From the NCBI RefSeq assembly GCF_000337535.1, contig NZ_AOIP01000060.1:1-64000 (forward strand): DNA of 64,000 nt, written 5' to 3'. Under the pieces are notes generated by a model. The model was not told where the DNA came from. It searched no databases and saw only the letters and a list, made by a program, of their open reading frames with translations. Of the stretch, positions 45,613 through 55,400 are shown in pieces (position 1 is the first letter of the stretch; every line of letters begins with the position of its first letter). This DNA comes from Natrialba aegyptia DSM 13077 (GTDB lineage: Archaea; Halobacteriota; Halobacteria; Halobacteriales; Natrialbaceae). A program made the position numbers and the translations under genes.

Positions 45613-46402
45613 GCGCTAGCGGAGCCATGAGCACCACTCCGAGCACGATCCCGCCGACGAGTTCAGGTTTGCCGCCGTTCGGGAGTCGGGTGCCGATCGA
45701 CAGCGCCTCGGGGACGAACTGCGAGAGCACGAGGTAGATCATCGCCCCGGCGGCGAAGCCGAAGCCGACGGCGAGGAACTCGCGGGCGACGCGAACGAAA
45801 GCGAAGGCCAGCACGGCCCCGATCGGCTGGGGCAGACTCGAAAAGACCGCCCACCAAACAAGCTTCCAGTTCGGGACGCCCAGCGACGTGAGCGGAATCG
45901 AGATGGCCGTTCCTTCGGGCACGTTATGGATGGAGATAGCAACGGTCATGAACACGGCCAGCAGCGGGATCGTCACGCCGAGGAACTCGAACCCGCCGTC
46001 GAGGCCGAGATCGGCGAACGAAACGCCGATGGCGACGCCCTCGGGAAAGCTGTGGACGGTGAGCACACCCAGGATGAGAACGAGGCGTCTGAAATCCGCC
46101 TCTTCGTACTCCCGGGGGTCGATATCGGCGTCGACGATGAACTCGTGAGCGACGACGACGAGCACGACGCCGGCGGCGAGGCCGATGCTGATGTCGACGA
46201 GTCCCCCTTCGGCGAGTCCTTCATCGACCAGCCCGAACACGGAGGCCGCGAGCATGATTCCCGAGGCGAGCCCCCAGAGGACGACGTTTTGGCGGTCGTT
46301 GATCGACTCGAAGAAGAAAAACGGCAGGGCACCGATGCCCGTCGCCAGCGCCGTGATCAGCCCGGCGACGAAGACGAGCGCGAGGTTCTCGAGCAGACCC
46401 AT
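45605..46402 (-). CDS. ZIP-family divalent metal transporter
   Basis: A 265-aa membrane protein with about eight helices. The two metal-binding helix motifs are visible, HSFPEGVAIGVSF (~125) and HNVPEGTAISIPL (~170), with His/Glu ligands as in GufA-like ZIP proteins. There is no long His-rich loop. It should bring Zn2+, Fe2+ or related ions into the cell. It is convergent with the htrA-like gene, and the copper regulator is divergent upstream. Confidence 0.92.
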   Translation of the reverse strand: MGLLENLALVFVAGLITALATGIGALPFFFFESINDRQNVVLWGLASGIMLAASVFGLVDEGLAEGGLVDISIGLAAGVVLVVVAHEFIVDADIDPREYEEADFRRLVLILGVLTVHSFPEGVAIGVSFADLGLDGGFEFLGVTIPLLAVFMTVAISIHNVPEGTAISIPLTSLGVPNWKLVWWAVFSSLPQPIGAVLAFAFVRVAREFLAVGFGFAAGAMIYLVLSQFVPEALSIGTRLPNGGKPELVGGIVLGVVLMAPLALI

Positions 46403-46600
46403 TACTCACACTGCTACCGAGTGACCCATATACGTCGGCCCGTCGTGAGCACGGGCCCGCAGTCTCCTCGGCTCGAGAGCCTCTGTCTCTCTGCCTCTTT
46501 CTCGGGGGTCTTCTTTTCCACTCTCTTTCTCGGGGACCGAGTCCCGCGATCTCTCGGCGGGCGAGCGGACTGCAGTCCGGCCGGAGGACCAGGAGACGTT

Positions 46601-46611
46601 AGAATCCAAAG
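46601..46611 (+). promoter_or_regulatory. Candidate copper-regulator site upstream of the Lrp-TRASH gene
   Basis: AATCCAAAG (46603-46611) lies about 75 bases before the regulator ATG. The same 9-mer occurs inverted at 47307-47315 in front of copA, with a related ATTCCAAAG at 47282-47290. Shared occurrence in both promoters suggests one binding protein. Confidence 0.4.
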
Positions 46612-46684
46612 TGAAATGGCGTATCGAATTTGCCTTCGAAAGTCTAACCGACGGCGTATTGAGTCTCGAGACCGAACTCGAGCT

Positions 46685-47272
46685 ATGCGAACGCTCGACG
46701 AAACCGACATCGAGATCCTACAACTCCTCGGCGAGGACGCCAGACGACCGTTCAGCGACATCGCCGCCGAAGTCGGTCTCTCTGGGCCCGCGGTGTCGGA
46801 TCGCGTCCAGCGGCTCCAAGAGGCAGGGGTGATCAATCGCTTTACCGTCGACGTCGACCGCTCTCAGTTACAAGCTGGCGTTCCGGTATTCGTCCAGGCG
46901 ACGGTTGTCAGCGGCGACGTCGAGGACTGCAAAGATCGGGTTGGCGAAGCCGATGCGGTCGAACACGTGTTCGTCACCGCCGACGGTGAACTCTGGTTTT
47001 ACGCCCGCGCACAGGTTCAAAACGTCCGACGGTGGCTCGATGGCCTGTTCGACGGCCACGATGTCGACTACACGGTGACGTTGATCGACGACGCCGAATG
47101 GCATCCCTCCCACGGCGGAACCGAGTTCGCGCTTACGTGCGCGGAGTGTGGCAACACCGTCGACAGCGAGGGGGAATCGACTCGAATCGACGAGCAGGTG
47201 TATCACTTCTGTTGTCCGTCCTGTCGAAGCCAGTTCGTAGAGCGCTACGACCGGCTCGAGGAGGGCGTCTAG
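46685..47272 (+). CDS. Lrp/AsnC-type regulator with C-terminal TRASH metal-sensing domain (copper response)
   Basis: A 195-aa regulator. The N-terminal Lrp-type helix-turn-helix is ~1-55 (LDETDIEILQLLGEDARRPF, VSDRVQRLQEAGVI) and a central alpha/beta region is ~60-135. The C-terminal TRASH domain is ~150-190 with CAECG...HFCCPSCRSQF cysteines that bind metal. ATG 46685 is the only start consistent with the HTH. Archaeal proteins of this design control adjacent copper-exporting ATPases (CopR/CopT types), and copA follows 87 bases downstream on the same strand. Confidence 0.9.
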   Translation: MRTLDETDIEILQLLGEDARRPFSDIAAEVGLSGPAVSDRVQRLQEAGVINRFTVDVDRSQLQAGVPVFVQATVVSGDVEDCKDRVGEADAVEHVFVTADGELWFYARAQVQNVRRWLDGLFDGHDVDYTVTLIDDAEWHPSHGGTEFALTCAECGNTVDSEGESTRIDEQVYHFCCPSCRSQFVERYDRLEEGV

Positions 47273-47281
47273 CTGCTTAGG

Positions 47282-47316
47282 ATTCCAAAGAATCTCTAGG
47301 TGTCACCTTTGGATTG
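47282..47316 (+). promoter_or_regulatory. Candidate operator region of copA
   Basis: ATTCCAAAG at 47282-47290 and CTTTGGATT at 47307-47315 form an imperfect inverted pair 45-80 bases upstream of the copA ATG. The second is the exact complement of a site before the regulator gene. The regulator presumably binds here, releasing or activating with Cu+ (inference). Confidence 0.45.
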
Positions 47317-47359
47317 CTATCAGAAAAGCGGGTAAGTACGGCACCCGTCTAGTCTGATA

Positions 47360-50119
47360 ATGGACACCCGAACCACGCACCTCGAAATCCAGGGCATGAG
47401 CTGTGCGAACTGCTCGCAGGCGATCACCGACGCCCTGGAAGAACTCGACGGCGTCTCGGCGGCGAACATCAACTTTGCCACCGACGACGGAACCGTCGAA
47501 TACGATCCCGACGCGGTGTCGCTTGGAACGCTATACGACGCGGTCGATGACGCCGGCTACCACGCCGAGCGTGCGACCGCTTCGGTCGGGATCTCGGACA
47601 TGACGTGTGCGAACTGCGCCGCCACGAACGAGGACGCGCTCGAAGCCGTTCCCGGCGTGATCAGCGCGAAGGCGAACTACGCGACCGACGAGGCGCAAGT
47701 CGAGTTCAATCCGGCGGACGCGTCCAGGGAGTCGTTCTACGATGCGGTCGAGGACGCGGGATACACGCCCGTCCGCGACGACGACGGGGAGCAGTCGGAC
47801 CAGGAGCGCCGCGACGACGCTCGGCAAGCGGAGATACAACGTCAACTCCGATTGACGCTCTTCGGAGCCGTACTCTCGGCACCGCTGCTCTTTTTCATCG
47901 CCGAGAAGTTCCTGCTCGGCGGCACGGTGCTCCCGGATACCGTATTCGGCATCGAGTTCGGTTGGATCGAGTTCCTGCTCGCGACGCCGGTACAGATCGT
48001 GCTCGGGCGAGAGTTCTACGAGAACTCGTACACGGCGCTCGTGAAGAATCGGCGGGCGAACATGGACGTGTTGATCGCGCTCGGGTCGTCGACGGCGTAC
48101 GTGTACAGCGTCGTCGTCCTGCTCGGGCTGTTAGCCGGGAGTCTGTACTTCGACACCGCGGCGTTGATCCTGGTGTTCATCACGCTCGGGAACTATCTCG
48201 AGGCTCGCTCGAAGGGCCAGGCCAGCGACGCGCTCCGGGCGCTGCTGGAACTGGAAGCCGAGACGGCGACGGTCGTCGACGAGAACGGCGAGGAGTCCGA
48301 GGTGTCGCTCGACGCGGTGACGGTCGGTGACCGGATGAAAGTCCGCCCGGGCGAGAAGGTTCCGACCGACGGCGTGGTCGTCGATGGACAGTCGGCGGTC
48401 GACGAGTCGATGGTGACCGGTGAGTCGGTCCCCGTCGAGAAGGAACCCGGCGACGAGGTGGTCGGCTCGACGATCAACGAGAACGGGGTGCTCGTCGTGG
48501 AGGCGACGAAAGTCGGCAGCGAGACGGCGCTCCAGCAGATCGTCCAGACGGTCAAGGAAGCCCAGTCCCGCCAGCCGGACATTCAGAATCTCGCCGACAG
48601 GATCTCGGCGTACTTCGTCCCGACGGTCATCGCGAACGCCCTGTTCTGGGGGTTCGTCTGGTTCCTGTTCCCCGAAACGCTGGCGGGGATCGTCGACTGG
48701 CTCCCGCTGTGGGGCCAGGTCGCCGGCGGACCGGCACCGGCCGGGGGAAGCGTCTCGGTCTTCGAGTTCGCGATCGTCGTGTTCGCGTCGTCGGTGCTCA
48801 TCGCCTGTCCCTGCGCGCTCGGGCTCGCAACGCCTGCGGCGACGATGGTCGGGACAACCATCGGCGCGAAAAACGGTGTCCTGTTCACGGGCGGCGATAT
48901 CCTCGAACGGACGAAAGACGTCGATACGGTCGTCTTCGACAAGACGGGGACGCTCACCGAGGGTGAGATGGAGTTGACCGATGTCGTCGCGGTAGACGGA
49001 GAAAGTCGTTCTGTGGCGGACGGCGGCGAGGCGGCGGTCGACGGCGGTCTCGCGAGTGAGACGAGTGAGACGAGTGACGCGAGTGAAGCAGGCGAGGCGA
49101 GCGAGACGAGCGATCCGAACGACCCGCCGGCGGATCGGGTAGCGGGCGCGGACCGACTCACCGAAGGCGACGTACTCCGGCTCGCGGCGACGGCCGAACG
49201 CGGCAGCGAGCACCCGCTCGCCCAGGCGATCGTCGACGGGGCAAAATCGCGCGGGCTCGAACTCGCAGAGCCCGACGAGTTCGAAAATGTCCCGGGACAG
49301 GGCGTTCGTGCTACCGTCGGCTCCGACGAGGTGCTCGTCGGCAACCGACGGCTCCTGCGAAACAACGGCATCGACCCCTCGCCGGCCGTCGAGACGATGG
49401 AGCGACTCGAGAACGAGGGCAAGACCGCGATGCTCGTCGCTCGCGTGCCGGCCGGAACCGGCGATGGCAAACCTGAGGGTGATGACGGCAGCGAGAACGA
49501 CAACGACAGCGACGGTGAACTCGTCGGCGTCGTCGCCGATGCCGACACCGTCAAAGACAGCGCGAGGGCGGCAGTCACTGAACTCTCCGAGCGCGGGACC
49601 GAGGTGATGATGATCACCGGCGACAACGAGCGGACCGCTCGATCGGTCGCCGAACGGGTCGGGATCAAACCGGAGAACGTTCGGGCCGAGGTGCTCCCCG
49701 AGGACAAGTCCGACGCGATCGCGGCGATTCAAGCCGACGGCCGGCAGGCGATGATGGTCGGCGACGGGGTCAACGACGCTCCCGCGCTCGCCGTCGCGCA
49801 CGTCGGGACGGCCATCGGGTCGGGAACCGACGTCGCCATCGAGGCCGCCGACGTGACGCTGATGCGCGACGACCCGCTCGACGTCGTGAAGGCGATTCGC
49901 ATCTCCGATGCGACGATCCAGAAGATCAAACAGAACCTCGTGTGGGCGCTCGGCTACAACACGACGCTCATTCCGCTGGCCTCGCTCGGGTTGTTGCAAC
50001 CGGTACTGGCCGCGGCGGCGATGGCGTTCTCCAGTGTGTCCGTGCTGTCGAACAGCCTGCTGTTCCGGCGGTATACCCCCGATCACGACTACGAACTGTT
50101 CGGAAGAGTTCGGCGCTGA
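47360..50119 (+). CDS. copA: Copper-exporting P1B-type ATPase
   Basis: A 919-aa Cu+ pump. Two N-terminal HMA domains have MSCANC (Cys15, Cys18) and MTCANC (Cys83, Cys86). Eight membrane helices include the metal-path CPC at Cys483-Cys485 ([12 protein letters not shown]). The actuator has VTGESVP, the phosphorylation site is Asp527 in DKTGT, the nucleotide domain has the SEHPLAQAI motif, and the hinge is GDGVNDAP. Two acidic low-complexity insertions interrupt the ATP-binding region: ~555-600, with [15 protein letters not shown] repeats, and ~700-722, [12 protein letters not shown]. It follows the Lrp-TRASH regulator. Confidence 0.96.
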   Translation: MDTRTTHLEIQGMSCANCSQAITDALEELDGVSAANINFATDDGTVEYDPDAVSLGTLYDAVDDAGYHAERATASVGISDMTCANCAATNEDALEAVPGVISAKANYATDEAQVEFNPADASRESFYDAVEDAGYTPVRDDDGEQSDQERRDDARQAEIQRQLRLTLFGAVLSAPLLFFIAEKFLLGGTVLPDTVFGIEFGWIEFLLATPVQIVLGREFYENSYTALVKNRRANMDVLIALGSSTAYVYSVVVLLGLLAGSLYFDTAALILVFITLGNYLEARSKGQASDALRALLELEAETATVVDENGEESEVSLDAVTVGDRMKVRPGEKVPTDGVVVDGQSAVDESMVTGESVPVEKEPGDEVVGSTINENGVLVVEATKVGSETALQQIVQTVKEAQSRQPDIQNLADRISAYFVPTVIANALFWGFVWFLFPETLAGIVDWLPLWGQVAGGPAPAGGSVSVFEFAIVVFASSVLIACPCALGLATPAATMVGTTIGAKNGVLFTGGDILERTKDVDTVVFDKTGTLTEGEMELTDVVAVDGESRSVADGGEAAVDGGLASETSETSDASEAGEASETSDPNDPPADRVAGADRLTEGDVLRLAATAERGSEHPLAQAIVDGAKSRGLELAEPDEFENVPGQGVRATVGSDEVLVGNRRLLRNNGIDPSPAVETMERLENEGKTAMLVARVPAGTGDGKPEGDDGSENDNDSDGELVGVVADADTVKDSARAAVTELSERGTEVMMITGDNERTARSVAERVGIKPENVRAEVLPEDKSDAIAAIQADGRQAMMVGDGVNDAPALAVAHVGTAIGSGTDVAIEAADVTLMRDDPLDVVKAIRISDATIQKIKQNLVWALGYNTTLIPLASLGLLQPVLAAAAMAFSSVSVLSNSLLFRRYTPDHDYELFGRVRR

Positions 50120-50191
50120 TTCCGAACTCGAGAGTCGAGTTCAGGAGCCGGGTTCAGGGGCCGAGTGCAGGAGATGAAAATGAAAACCGCG

Positions 50192-51358
50192 TTAACTCGG
50201 GAGGCGATCCGTCCGCTCGAAGAGGACGAGAACGAGGATCGTCGCGCCGAGAAAGAGTGCAGCGCCGCTGAACACCGTATCGTAGGCGTAGCCTCGTTCG
50301 AGGAGGATTCCCAGGGCCGACGAGCCAAGCGCCTGCGAGAACATCCAGATCGAACTGAACACGGCGTAGGCGCTCCCTCGCGTCGAGTCCGAGAGCGTAT
50401 CGAGAAGGTACGTGTCGACGGCCGGGTACAACATGTGGACGACGAAGCCGATGAACGCGGAACCCGCGACGAGCGCGGGGAGACTCTCGAGTCGCGTCAC
50501 CACGAGCAGCGTCGCGGAAAACGTCCCGACGATACCGAGCAGATACGGGACGTGCGGAAGTCGGTCGGCCAGATCGCCGCCGAAGTAAAACGCCGGAACG
50601 CCGGCGGCGAAAACGATCGTGAGCATTGCCCCCGCCGCTCTATCGGAAAGTCCCTTCGACTGCATGTACAGTTCGTAGAAGTTGAACACTCCCTGCCAGA
50701 CGAAGACGGCCAGTCCGACGATAGCCAGTGCCGTCACGATGATACGCCACTCCGAAAGCGCGCCGGCGACGAAATCACGGTCGGCCTGTCCCGCGCTCGG
50801 CATCTCGGTCCGACTCGCGACGATCCACGTGTAGACCGTGATCACCGCAGCGCCGACGGCAATGGCCCACAGCGAGAGCCGCCAATCGACGAGGACCGTG
50901 AGGGCGACGAACGGCGCAGCGATCACCGCGGCGAGCTGATTGGCGGCCCCATGGATGCCCATCACGCGTCCGATGCGCTCCGGATATAACTCGCTCAAAA
51001 GCGGATTCGCCGAGACGAAATACACGCCGGAAGCCATCCCCATGAAGAACGCACCGACCATGAGATGCGGAAGCGTCGTCGCCGTCGCCGCGATGGCAGC
51101 GGAGACTGCAAGAATCGCACCGGACGCGATGACGACGTAGTGTCGCGGCACCTTCGTGAGAAGCCACCCCGTCGGAAGGCGGAGTGACGCACTGCCGACC
51201 CACGCGAGCGTCACGATGAGCCCAGCAGTCGCCTCCCCGATCGGGAACTCGGCGATAAAAACGTCCAGAAGTGGGGCGAAGATGATTCTGGCGAGATTAA
51301 CGAGAAAGACGAGTCCACAGAGGGAGGCAAAGAGCCGAGAGCGAGCCATGGAGTACAT
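50192..51358 (-). CDS. Major facilitator superfamily transporter
   Basis: A 388-aa membrane protein with about 12 helices in two halves joined by a charged loop (~185-200, RTEMPSAGQADRDF). The loop between helices 2 and 3 has SLRLPTGWLLTKVPRH, the MFS A-motif position. Conserved features include FMGMASGVYFVSANPLLSELYP in the first half. A start at the internal ATG 51349 (MARSRL) is equally likely. The substrate is unknown. It is convergent with copA and divergent from the nitrite/sulfite reductase. Confidence 0.88.
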   Translation of the reverse strand: MYSMARSRLFASLCGLVFLVNLARIIFAPLLDVFIAEFPIGEATAGLIVTLAWVGSASLRLPTGWLLTKVPRHYVVIASGAILAVSAAIAATATTLPHLMVGAFFMGMASGVYFVSANPLLSELYPERIGRVMGIHGAANQLAAVIAAPFVALTVLVDWRLSLWAIAVGAAVITVYTWIVASRTEMPSAGQADRDFVAGALSEWRIIVTALAIVGLAVFVWQGVFNFYELYMQSKGLSDRAAGAMLTIVFAAGVPAFYFGGDLADRLPHVPYLLGIVGTFSATLLVVTRLESLPALVAGSAFIGFVVHMLYPAVDTYLLDTLSDSTRGSAYAVFSSIWMFSQALGSSALGILLERGYAYDTVFSGAALFLGATILVLVLFERTDRLPS

Positions 51359-51705
51359 TTCTAACGGTGATTCTCAAGGGTTCCGAAACCGGAATTTCTC
51401 AGCCAGTTGGGAAGATGTCCCTAGATGTACAGTTGGTATCGGAACAGCCGACGAACGATGTGGATAATGCCTACGGGGCGAAGACGGCCATATCCAGCCG
51501 GACAGTGGCAAGTACCACACAGTATCGATGTGAGGGCTGTCGTCATCTCGTAGTCAGCAGCAATTTCAACCGCAATCGACGAGTATCGTCAGGTCTCGCC
51601 GTATCCCGAGAGACAATCACACTCAAACCCTTCTATCCTGTGCTAGTTCGCTGGGAGAGCCGTTCCCAGGATTCGTCGGTAGCTAGTAGCCAGAGGGGAA
51701 TACCA
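51359..51705. other. Intergenic region upstream of the siroheme reductase
   Basis: About 345 bases between divergent genes. The plus-strand frame of the reductase stays open upstream to 51367, but that part lacks acidic composition and homology, so I treat it as non-coding promoter region. No clear operator was seen. Confidence 0.45.
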
Positions 51706-53412
51706 ATGAATACAGTCGAACACTGGAAACAAGAAAAACACCCGCTCGACATTATCGAGGACGTCAAGGAGTACGCGAACGAGGGTCTCTCGTTCGACGA
51801 GATCGAAGACCGCGCCGGCGACGGCGAGTGGGAGCGCCTCAAATGGGCCGGGATGTACAGCCACGGCAAGCAACGCGGCTACTTCATGGTCCGCACGAAG
51901 GTTCCCGGCGGAGCGTTGCGGCCCGAGCAAGCTGCGGTCGTGGGCAAGGTTGCTGACGAATACGCCACCGCACCCGAAGAGTTCGGCGGCGCACAGCAGA
52001 ACGACCTCTGGGGCGACGCGTTCGTGGACATCACCACGCGACAGGACTTCCAGATGCATTGGATAGAACTCGAAGACGTACCCGAAATCTGGGAGAAGTA
52101 CGATGAAGCCGGATTGACGACGATTCAGGGGTGCGGCGATTCTGCGCGCAACGTTCTGGGATGTCCAGCGGCGGGTCTCGACCACCACGAAGTCTTCGAC
52201 GCGCAACCGGTTATCGATGCGGTGTCCGAGTTCTTCACCGAAAACCGGGAGTACGCGAACCTCCCGCGGAAATTCAAACTAACGATCACGGGGTGTCGGG
52301 AGGATTGCGCCCAATCCCAGATCAACGACGTGGGTCTCACCCCCGCCAGAAAAGAAATCGACGGTGAACGCTACTACGGCTTCCACGCTCGCGTCGGCGG
52401 CGGGCTCTCGGACGGCCCCCGGATGGCCTCACCTCTCGACGTGTTCGTTCGCCCGGAAGACGCAGTCGAGTTCTGTCGCGCCGTCGCCCAGGTGTTCAAG
52501 GAAGTCGGCGATCGGCACAACCGCGGCGTCTGCCGGATGCGCTACCTCGTGGAGGAGATGGGTCCCGAAAACTTCGAGCGGGCGATTCGAGATCGTGCTA
52601 CCGTTCCCCTCCGGTCGCGCGGCGAGGACCTCACCGAAGGGTACACCGGCGACCACGTCGGCGTCCACGAGCAGCGCAACGACGACCTCCGCTATGTCGG
52701 ATTCAACGTCGTTGGGGGCCGGATGGGGGGCGACGAGTTGGTCGAGGCCGCCCGCGCGGCCAAAAAGTACGGCACGGACGACACCACGATTCGGCTGGCG
52801 ACCGACCAGAACTTCCTCATCACCCACGTGCCCGAAGAGAACGTCGACGACCTGCTCGCCGAACCGTTCGCCGCGGAGTACCAGCCCGACCCCGGACCGT
52901 TCTCACGCGGCGCGGTGGGCTGCACCGGCAGCGAGTTCTGCAACTACGGCATCATCGAGACGAAAAAGCGCGTCAAGCGGTGGGCACGTGAACTCGACGA
53001 CCGTATCGACACCCCCGACGACCTCGACGTGGTGCGGATGCACATGTCGGGCTGTTCGGCCTCGTGTGCCCAGCCCCAGATCGCGGATATCGGGTTCCGC
53101 GGTGAGACCGTCCAGGTCGATGACGACGAGCACAGCACCAACGAAGAAGGGGACACCATCGTCGAGGGCATGGACGTCGGTCTCGGCGGTTCGCTTGGCA
53201 TCGACAACGAGTTCGTCGACTGGGTCGAGACCGCTGTCCCAGCCGACGCCGTCATTCCGGCTCTCGAGCGGTTATTCGCGGCCTACACCGACGACCGCCG
53301 CGACGGCGAGCGCTTCTACGAGTGGTGTCGACGCGTCGATAACGACCGGCTTCGGGCGGTCATGCAACGGGCTGATGCGAACGTTTCCGGAGGTGTCGCC
53401 GCCGATGACTGA
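51706..53412 (+). CDS. Siroheme [4Fe-4S] nitrite/sulfite reductase
   Basis: A 568-aa enzyme of the ferredoxin-nitrite/sulfite reductase family (six-electron reduction of nitrite to ammonia or sulfite to sulfide). The C-terminal half has the siroheme/cluster motif CTGSEFC (Cys406, Cys412) and CSASC (Cys450, Cys454) before AQPQIADIGFRG. The N-terminal half keeps a parallel motif, CGDSARNVLGCP (Cys143, Cys153) and CREDC (Cys197, Cys201). ATG 51706 gives the plausible MNTVEHWKQEKHPLD start. It overlaps the F420-type gene by 8 bp. No nitrate reductase or nitrate transporter is adjacent, so sulfite is as likely a substrate as nitrite. Confidence 0.9.
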   Translation: MNTVEHWKQEKHPLDIIEDVKEYANEGLSFDEIEDRAGDGEWERLKWAGMYSHGKQRGYFMVRTKVPGGALRPEQAAVVGKVADEYATAPEEFGGAQQNDLWGDAFVDITTRQDFQMHWIELEDVPEIWEKYDEAGLTTIQGCGDSARNVLGCPAAGLDHHEVFDAQPVIDAVSEFFTENREYANLPRKFKLTITGCREDCAQSQINDVGLTPARKEIDGERYYGFHARVGGGLSDGPRMASPLDVFVRPEDAVEFCRAVAQVFKEVGDRHNRGVCRMRYLVEEMGPENFERAIRDRATVPLRSRGEDLTEGYTGDHVGVHEQRNDDLRYVGFNVVGGRMGGDELVEAARAAKKYGTDDTTIRLATDQNFLITHVPEENVDDLLAEPFAAEYQPDPGPFSRGAVGCTGSEFCNYGIIETKKRVKRWARELDDRIDTPDDLDVVRMHMSGCSASCAQPQIADIGFRGETVQVDDDEHSTNEEGDTIVEGMDVGLGGSLGIDNEFVDWVETAVPADAVIPALERLFAAYTDDRRDGERFYEWCRRVDNDRLRAVMQRADANVSGGVAADD

Positions 53413-55000
53413 GCGAGAGAACGGGAGCGACCGGCCGCTACCGGGAGTCCCCGACGTGAGCGACGATGGCACGAGCGGTCCGCCGGGCAACGGTAACGAC
53501 CACACGAGTCGGCAGACCGGGCACACCACGAACGAGGCCGATGGCACAGACGGTGACGAACGCTGCACTGACGGGCAGTGTACCTGCGGTGCACGCGGGT
53601 CGGACGGCACGGCGGGTGACCAGGGGGCCATCGCTGACGGTGGTGCACCGGCGGCGAACGTCGACGAGAACGGCAGCCTCGGCGATATCGAGTTCACTCG
53701 GCCCGCCGACGGCGTGAGTCAAGACGTGGAACGCGGAGACGGGAAGTCGCCGGACGAGCGCGTCAACGTTCCCGATGGGGCGGCCGTCGATACGCCGGGG
53801 TATTCGATCCGTTCGGAGATGAACGACATCGAGACGCCCGACGACAAGACGTGGTTTATGGAACTCGATACGGCAGTCATCGACGAGGGTCGATGCATCC
53901 AGTGTGGCACCTGCGTCGCCGCGTGTCCCTCCGATTCCATCGGTATCGGCGACGACGGCCTGCCGGAACTCGTCAAGATGTGCACCGGCTGTTCGCTCTG
54001 CTGGGACTTCTGTCCGCGCGGCGGGCTGCGCTACGAGCGCCAGTGGAAGATCACCGGTGGGGAGGACAACGTCTCGGGCGCTGGCGATCCGATCACGGAG
54101 TTTTCCGCGCGTGTCGAAGCGAACTGGCGAGAGGGCGCACAGGACGGCGGCGTGGTTTCCTCGCTGCTGATCCACCTGCTCGAAGCCGGCGAAATCGACG
54201 GCGCGCTCATCGCCACCGAGAGCGACGAGGAGGCCTGGAAGGCGGAAAGCTTCCTTGCCACCACCCCCGAGGAAGTCATCGACAACGCGGGAAGTTTCTA
54301 CAACCAGACGATGGCGCTCGGAAACCTGGACCTCGCCCAGTGGGAGCACAAACTCCCGGACAAGGATCACGAGGATCTCTCGCTCGCGCTCGTCGGGACG
54401 CCGTGTGAAATCGAGGGTGTGCGCGCGCTCCAGGACTTCGAGTGGGACTACCAGTCCCAGAACGCGGGCGTGCGCGGCGTCGAGTACACGATCGCCTTGA
54501 TGTGTACGAAGAACTTCAACTATCGGAAACTCATCGGCGAGCAATTAGAAGCGAAACGCGACATCAGCCCCGACGAGATCGGCAAACTCGACGTGCTCGA
54601 CGGAAACATGTACGTCTACGACGAGGACGGCGAACAGCTCCTCGCGGAGGACATCGAGAACTTTCACGGGGCCGCGCTGAAGGGGTGCGACGAATGTGCG
54701 GATTTCACCGGGTACGCCGCCGATGTGACGGTCGGCTCGGTCGGGAGTTCGGACGAGTATTCGAGCGTCATCGTCCGCACCGAGCACGGTCTCGACGCGT
54801 GGCAGCACGCAGCGCCCGACCTCGACTATCACGACCTCGAAGACCGCTCGGCGATCGGCGGACTCCAGTCGTGGGACAAAAAGAACGCGTTTGAGGCGCT
54901 CGAACGACCGTTCGACCCGGACGCGCCGCGTTTCATCGACTACACCGACCACGTCGAGAACTACGGGACTGAACTCAACCCTCACGAAGCCGACCACTGA
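53405..55000 (+). CDS. Coenzyme F420 hydrogenase/dehydrogenase beta-subunit (FrhB/FpoF)-type protein
   Basis: A 531-aa iron-sulfur flavoprotein. Residues 1-~150 are a disordered Gly/Asp/Thr-rich extension that contains a small Cys motif (CTDGQCTCG, 54-61). Two [4Fe-4S] ferredoxin motifs follow: Cys164/167/170/174 (CIQCGTCVAACP) and Cys193/196/199/203 (CTGCSLCWDFCP). The FrhB N- and C-terminal domains fill ~210-530 (LALVGTPCEIEGVRAL; ALKGCDECADFTGYAADVTVG). It takes electrons from F420H2 and passes them through its clusters. The 8-bp overlap suggests it is the electron donor of the siroheme reductase. Confidence 0.88.
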   Translation: MTERENGSDRPLPGVPDVSDDGTSGPPGNGNDHTSRQTGHTTNEADGTDGDERCTDGQCTCGARGSDGTAGDQGAIADGGAPAANVDENGSLGDIEFTRPADGVSQDVERGDGKSPDERVNVPDGAAVDTPGYSIRSEMNDIETPDDKTWFMELDTAVIDEGRCIQCGTCVAACPSDSIGIGDDGLPELVKMCTGCSLCWDFCPRGGLRYERQWKITGGEDNVSGAGDPITEFSARVEANWREGAQDGGVVSSLLIHLLEAGEIDGALIATESDEEAWKAESFLATTPEEVIDNAGSFYNQTMALGNLDLAQWEHKLPDKDHEDLSLALVGTPCEIEGVRALQDFEWDYQSQNAGVRGVEYTIALMCTKNFNYRKLIGEQLEAKRDISPDEIGKLDVLDGNMYVYDEDGEQLLAEDIENFHGAALKGCDECADFTGYAADVTVGSVGSSDEYSSVIVRTEHGLDAWQHAAPDLDYHDLEDRSAIGGLQSWDKKNAFEALERPFDPDAPRFIDYTDHVENYGTELNPHEADH

Positions 55001-55130
55001 CGCAGCGGAATCCCCTCATCGTCAGCGCCGTCCGAATATTTTGGAGGCGCTCTCCGACGTTGTCCGGCCGACCTACACCGCCTCGGACGGTCTGCTGTGA
55101 CGATTCCGTAGATACGGCAAACAGCAGCGT

Positions 55131-55400
55131 TTACGACTCGATCTTCTCGACGATTTCGCGCGCCTGCTCTTTGGCTTTCTCCTCGCCGACGGATTTCTTG
55201 ATCAGGACACTCGTGACCTCCCAGTCGTCCTCCCCTTCGATTTTTCCGGTTCGTACTTCGCTCCCCTCGGAAACGGACTCTGCCGGGTTGTCCGCCCAGT
55301 CTGGTGTTCGAATCTCGTCGTACCGATCGGGGTCGCGAAAGCGGACGTGAATGTACTCGTCTTCCGCGTCCACCATCTCGATGTCTGGTATGGATGCCAT
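55131..55400 (-). CDS. Small acidic haloarchaeal protein, unknown function
   Basis: An 89-aa soluble protein. It has an aromatic/charged N-terminal half (EYIHVRFRDPDRYDEIRTPDW) and a Lys/Glu-rich helical C-terminal end (KKSVGEEKAKEQAREIVEK). Codon use and acidity match neighbouring genes, so it is real, but no family motif is recognised. It is convergent with the F420-type gene. Confidence 0.75.
   Translation of the reverse strand: MASIPDIEMVDAEDEYIHVRFRDPDRYDEIRTPDWADNPAESVSEGSEVRTGKIEGEDDWEVTSVLIKKSVGEEKAKEQAREIVEKIES

Noticed and set aside
51367-51705. N-terminal extension of the siroheme reductase to 51367
   Set aside because: It is in frame but basic and Ser/Arg-rich, without homology; Met at 51706 starts the usual N-terminus.
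52364-53400. Second plus-strand frame overlapping the siroheme reductase, joined to the F420-type gene
   Set aside because: It is the +1 shadow of the reductase (Ser/Arg/Thr-rich); the F420-type gene starts at 53405 just before the reductase stop.
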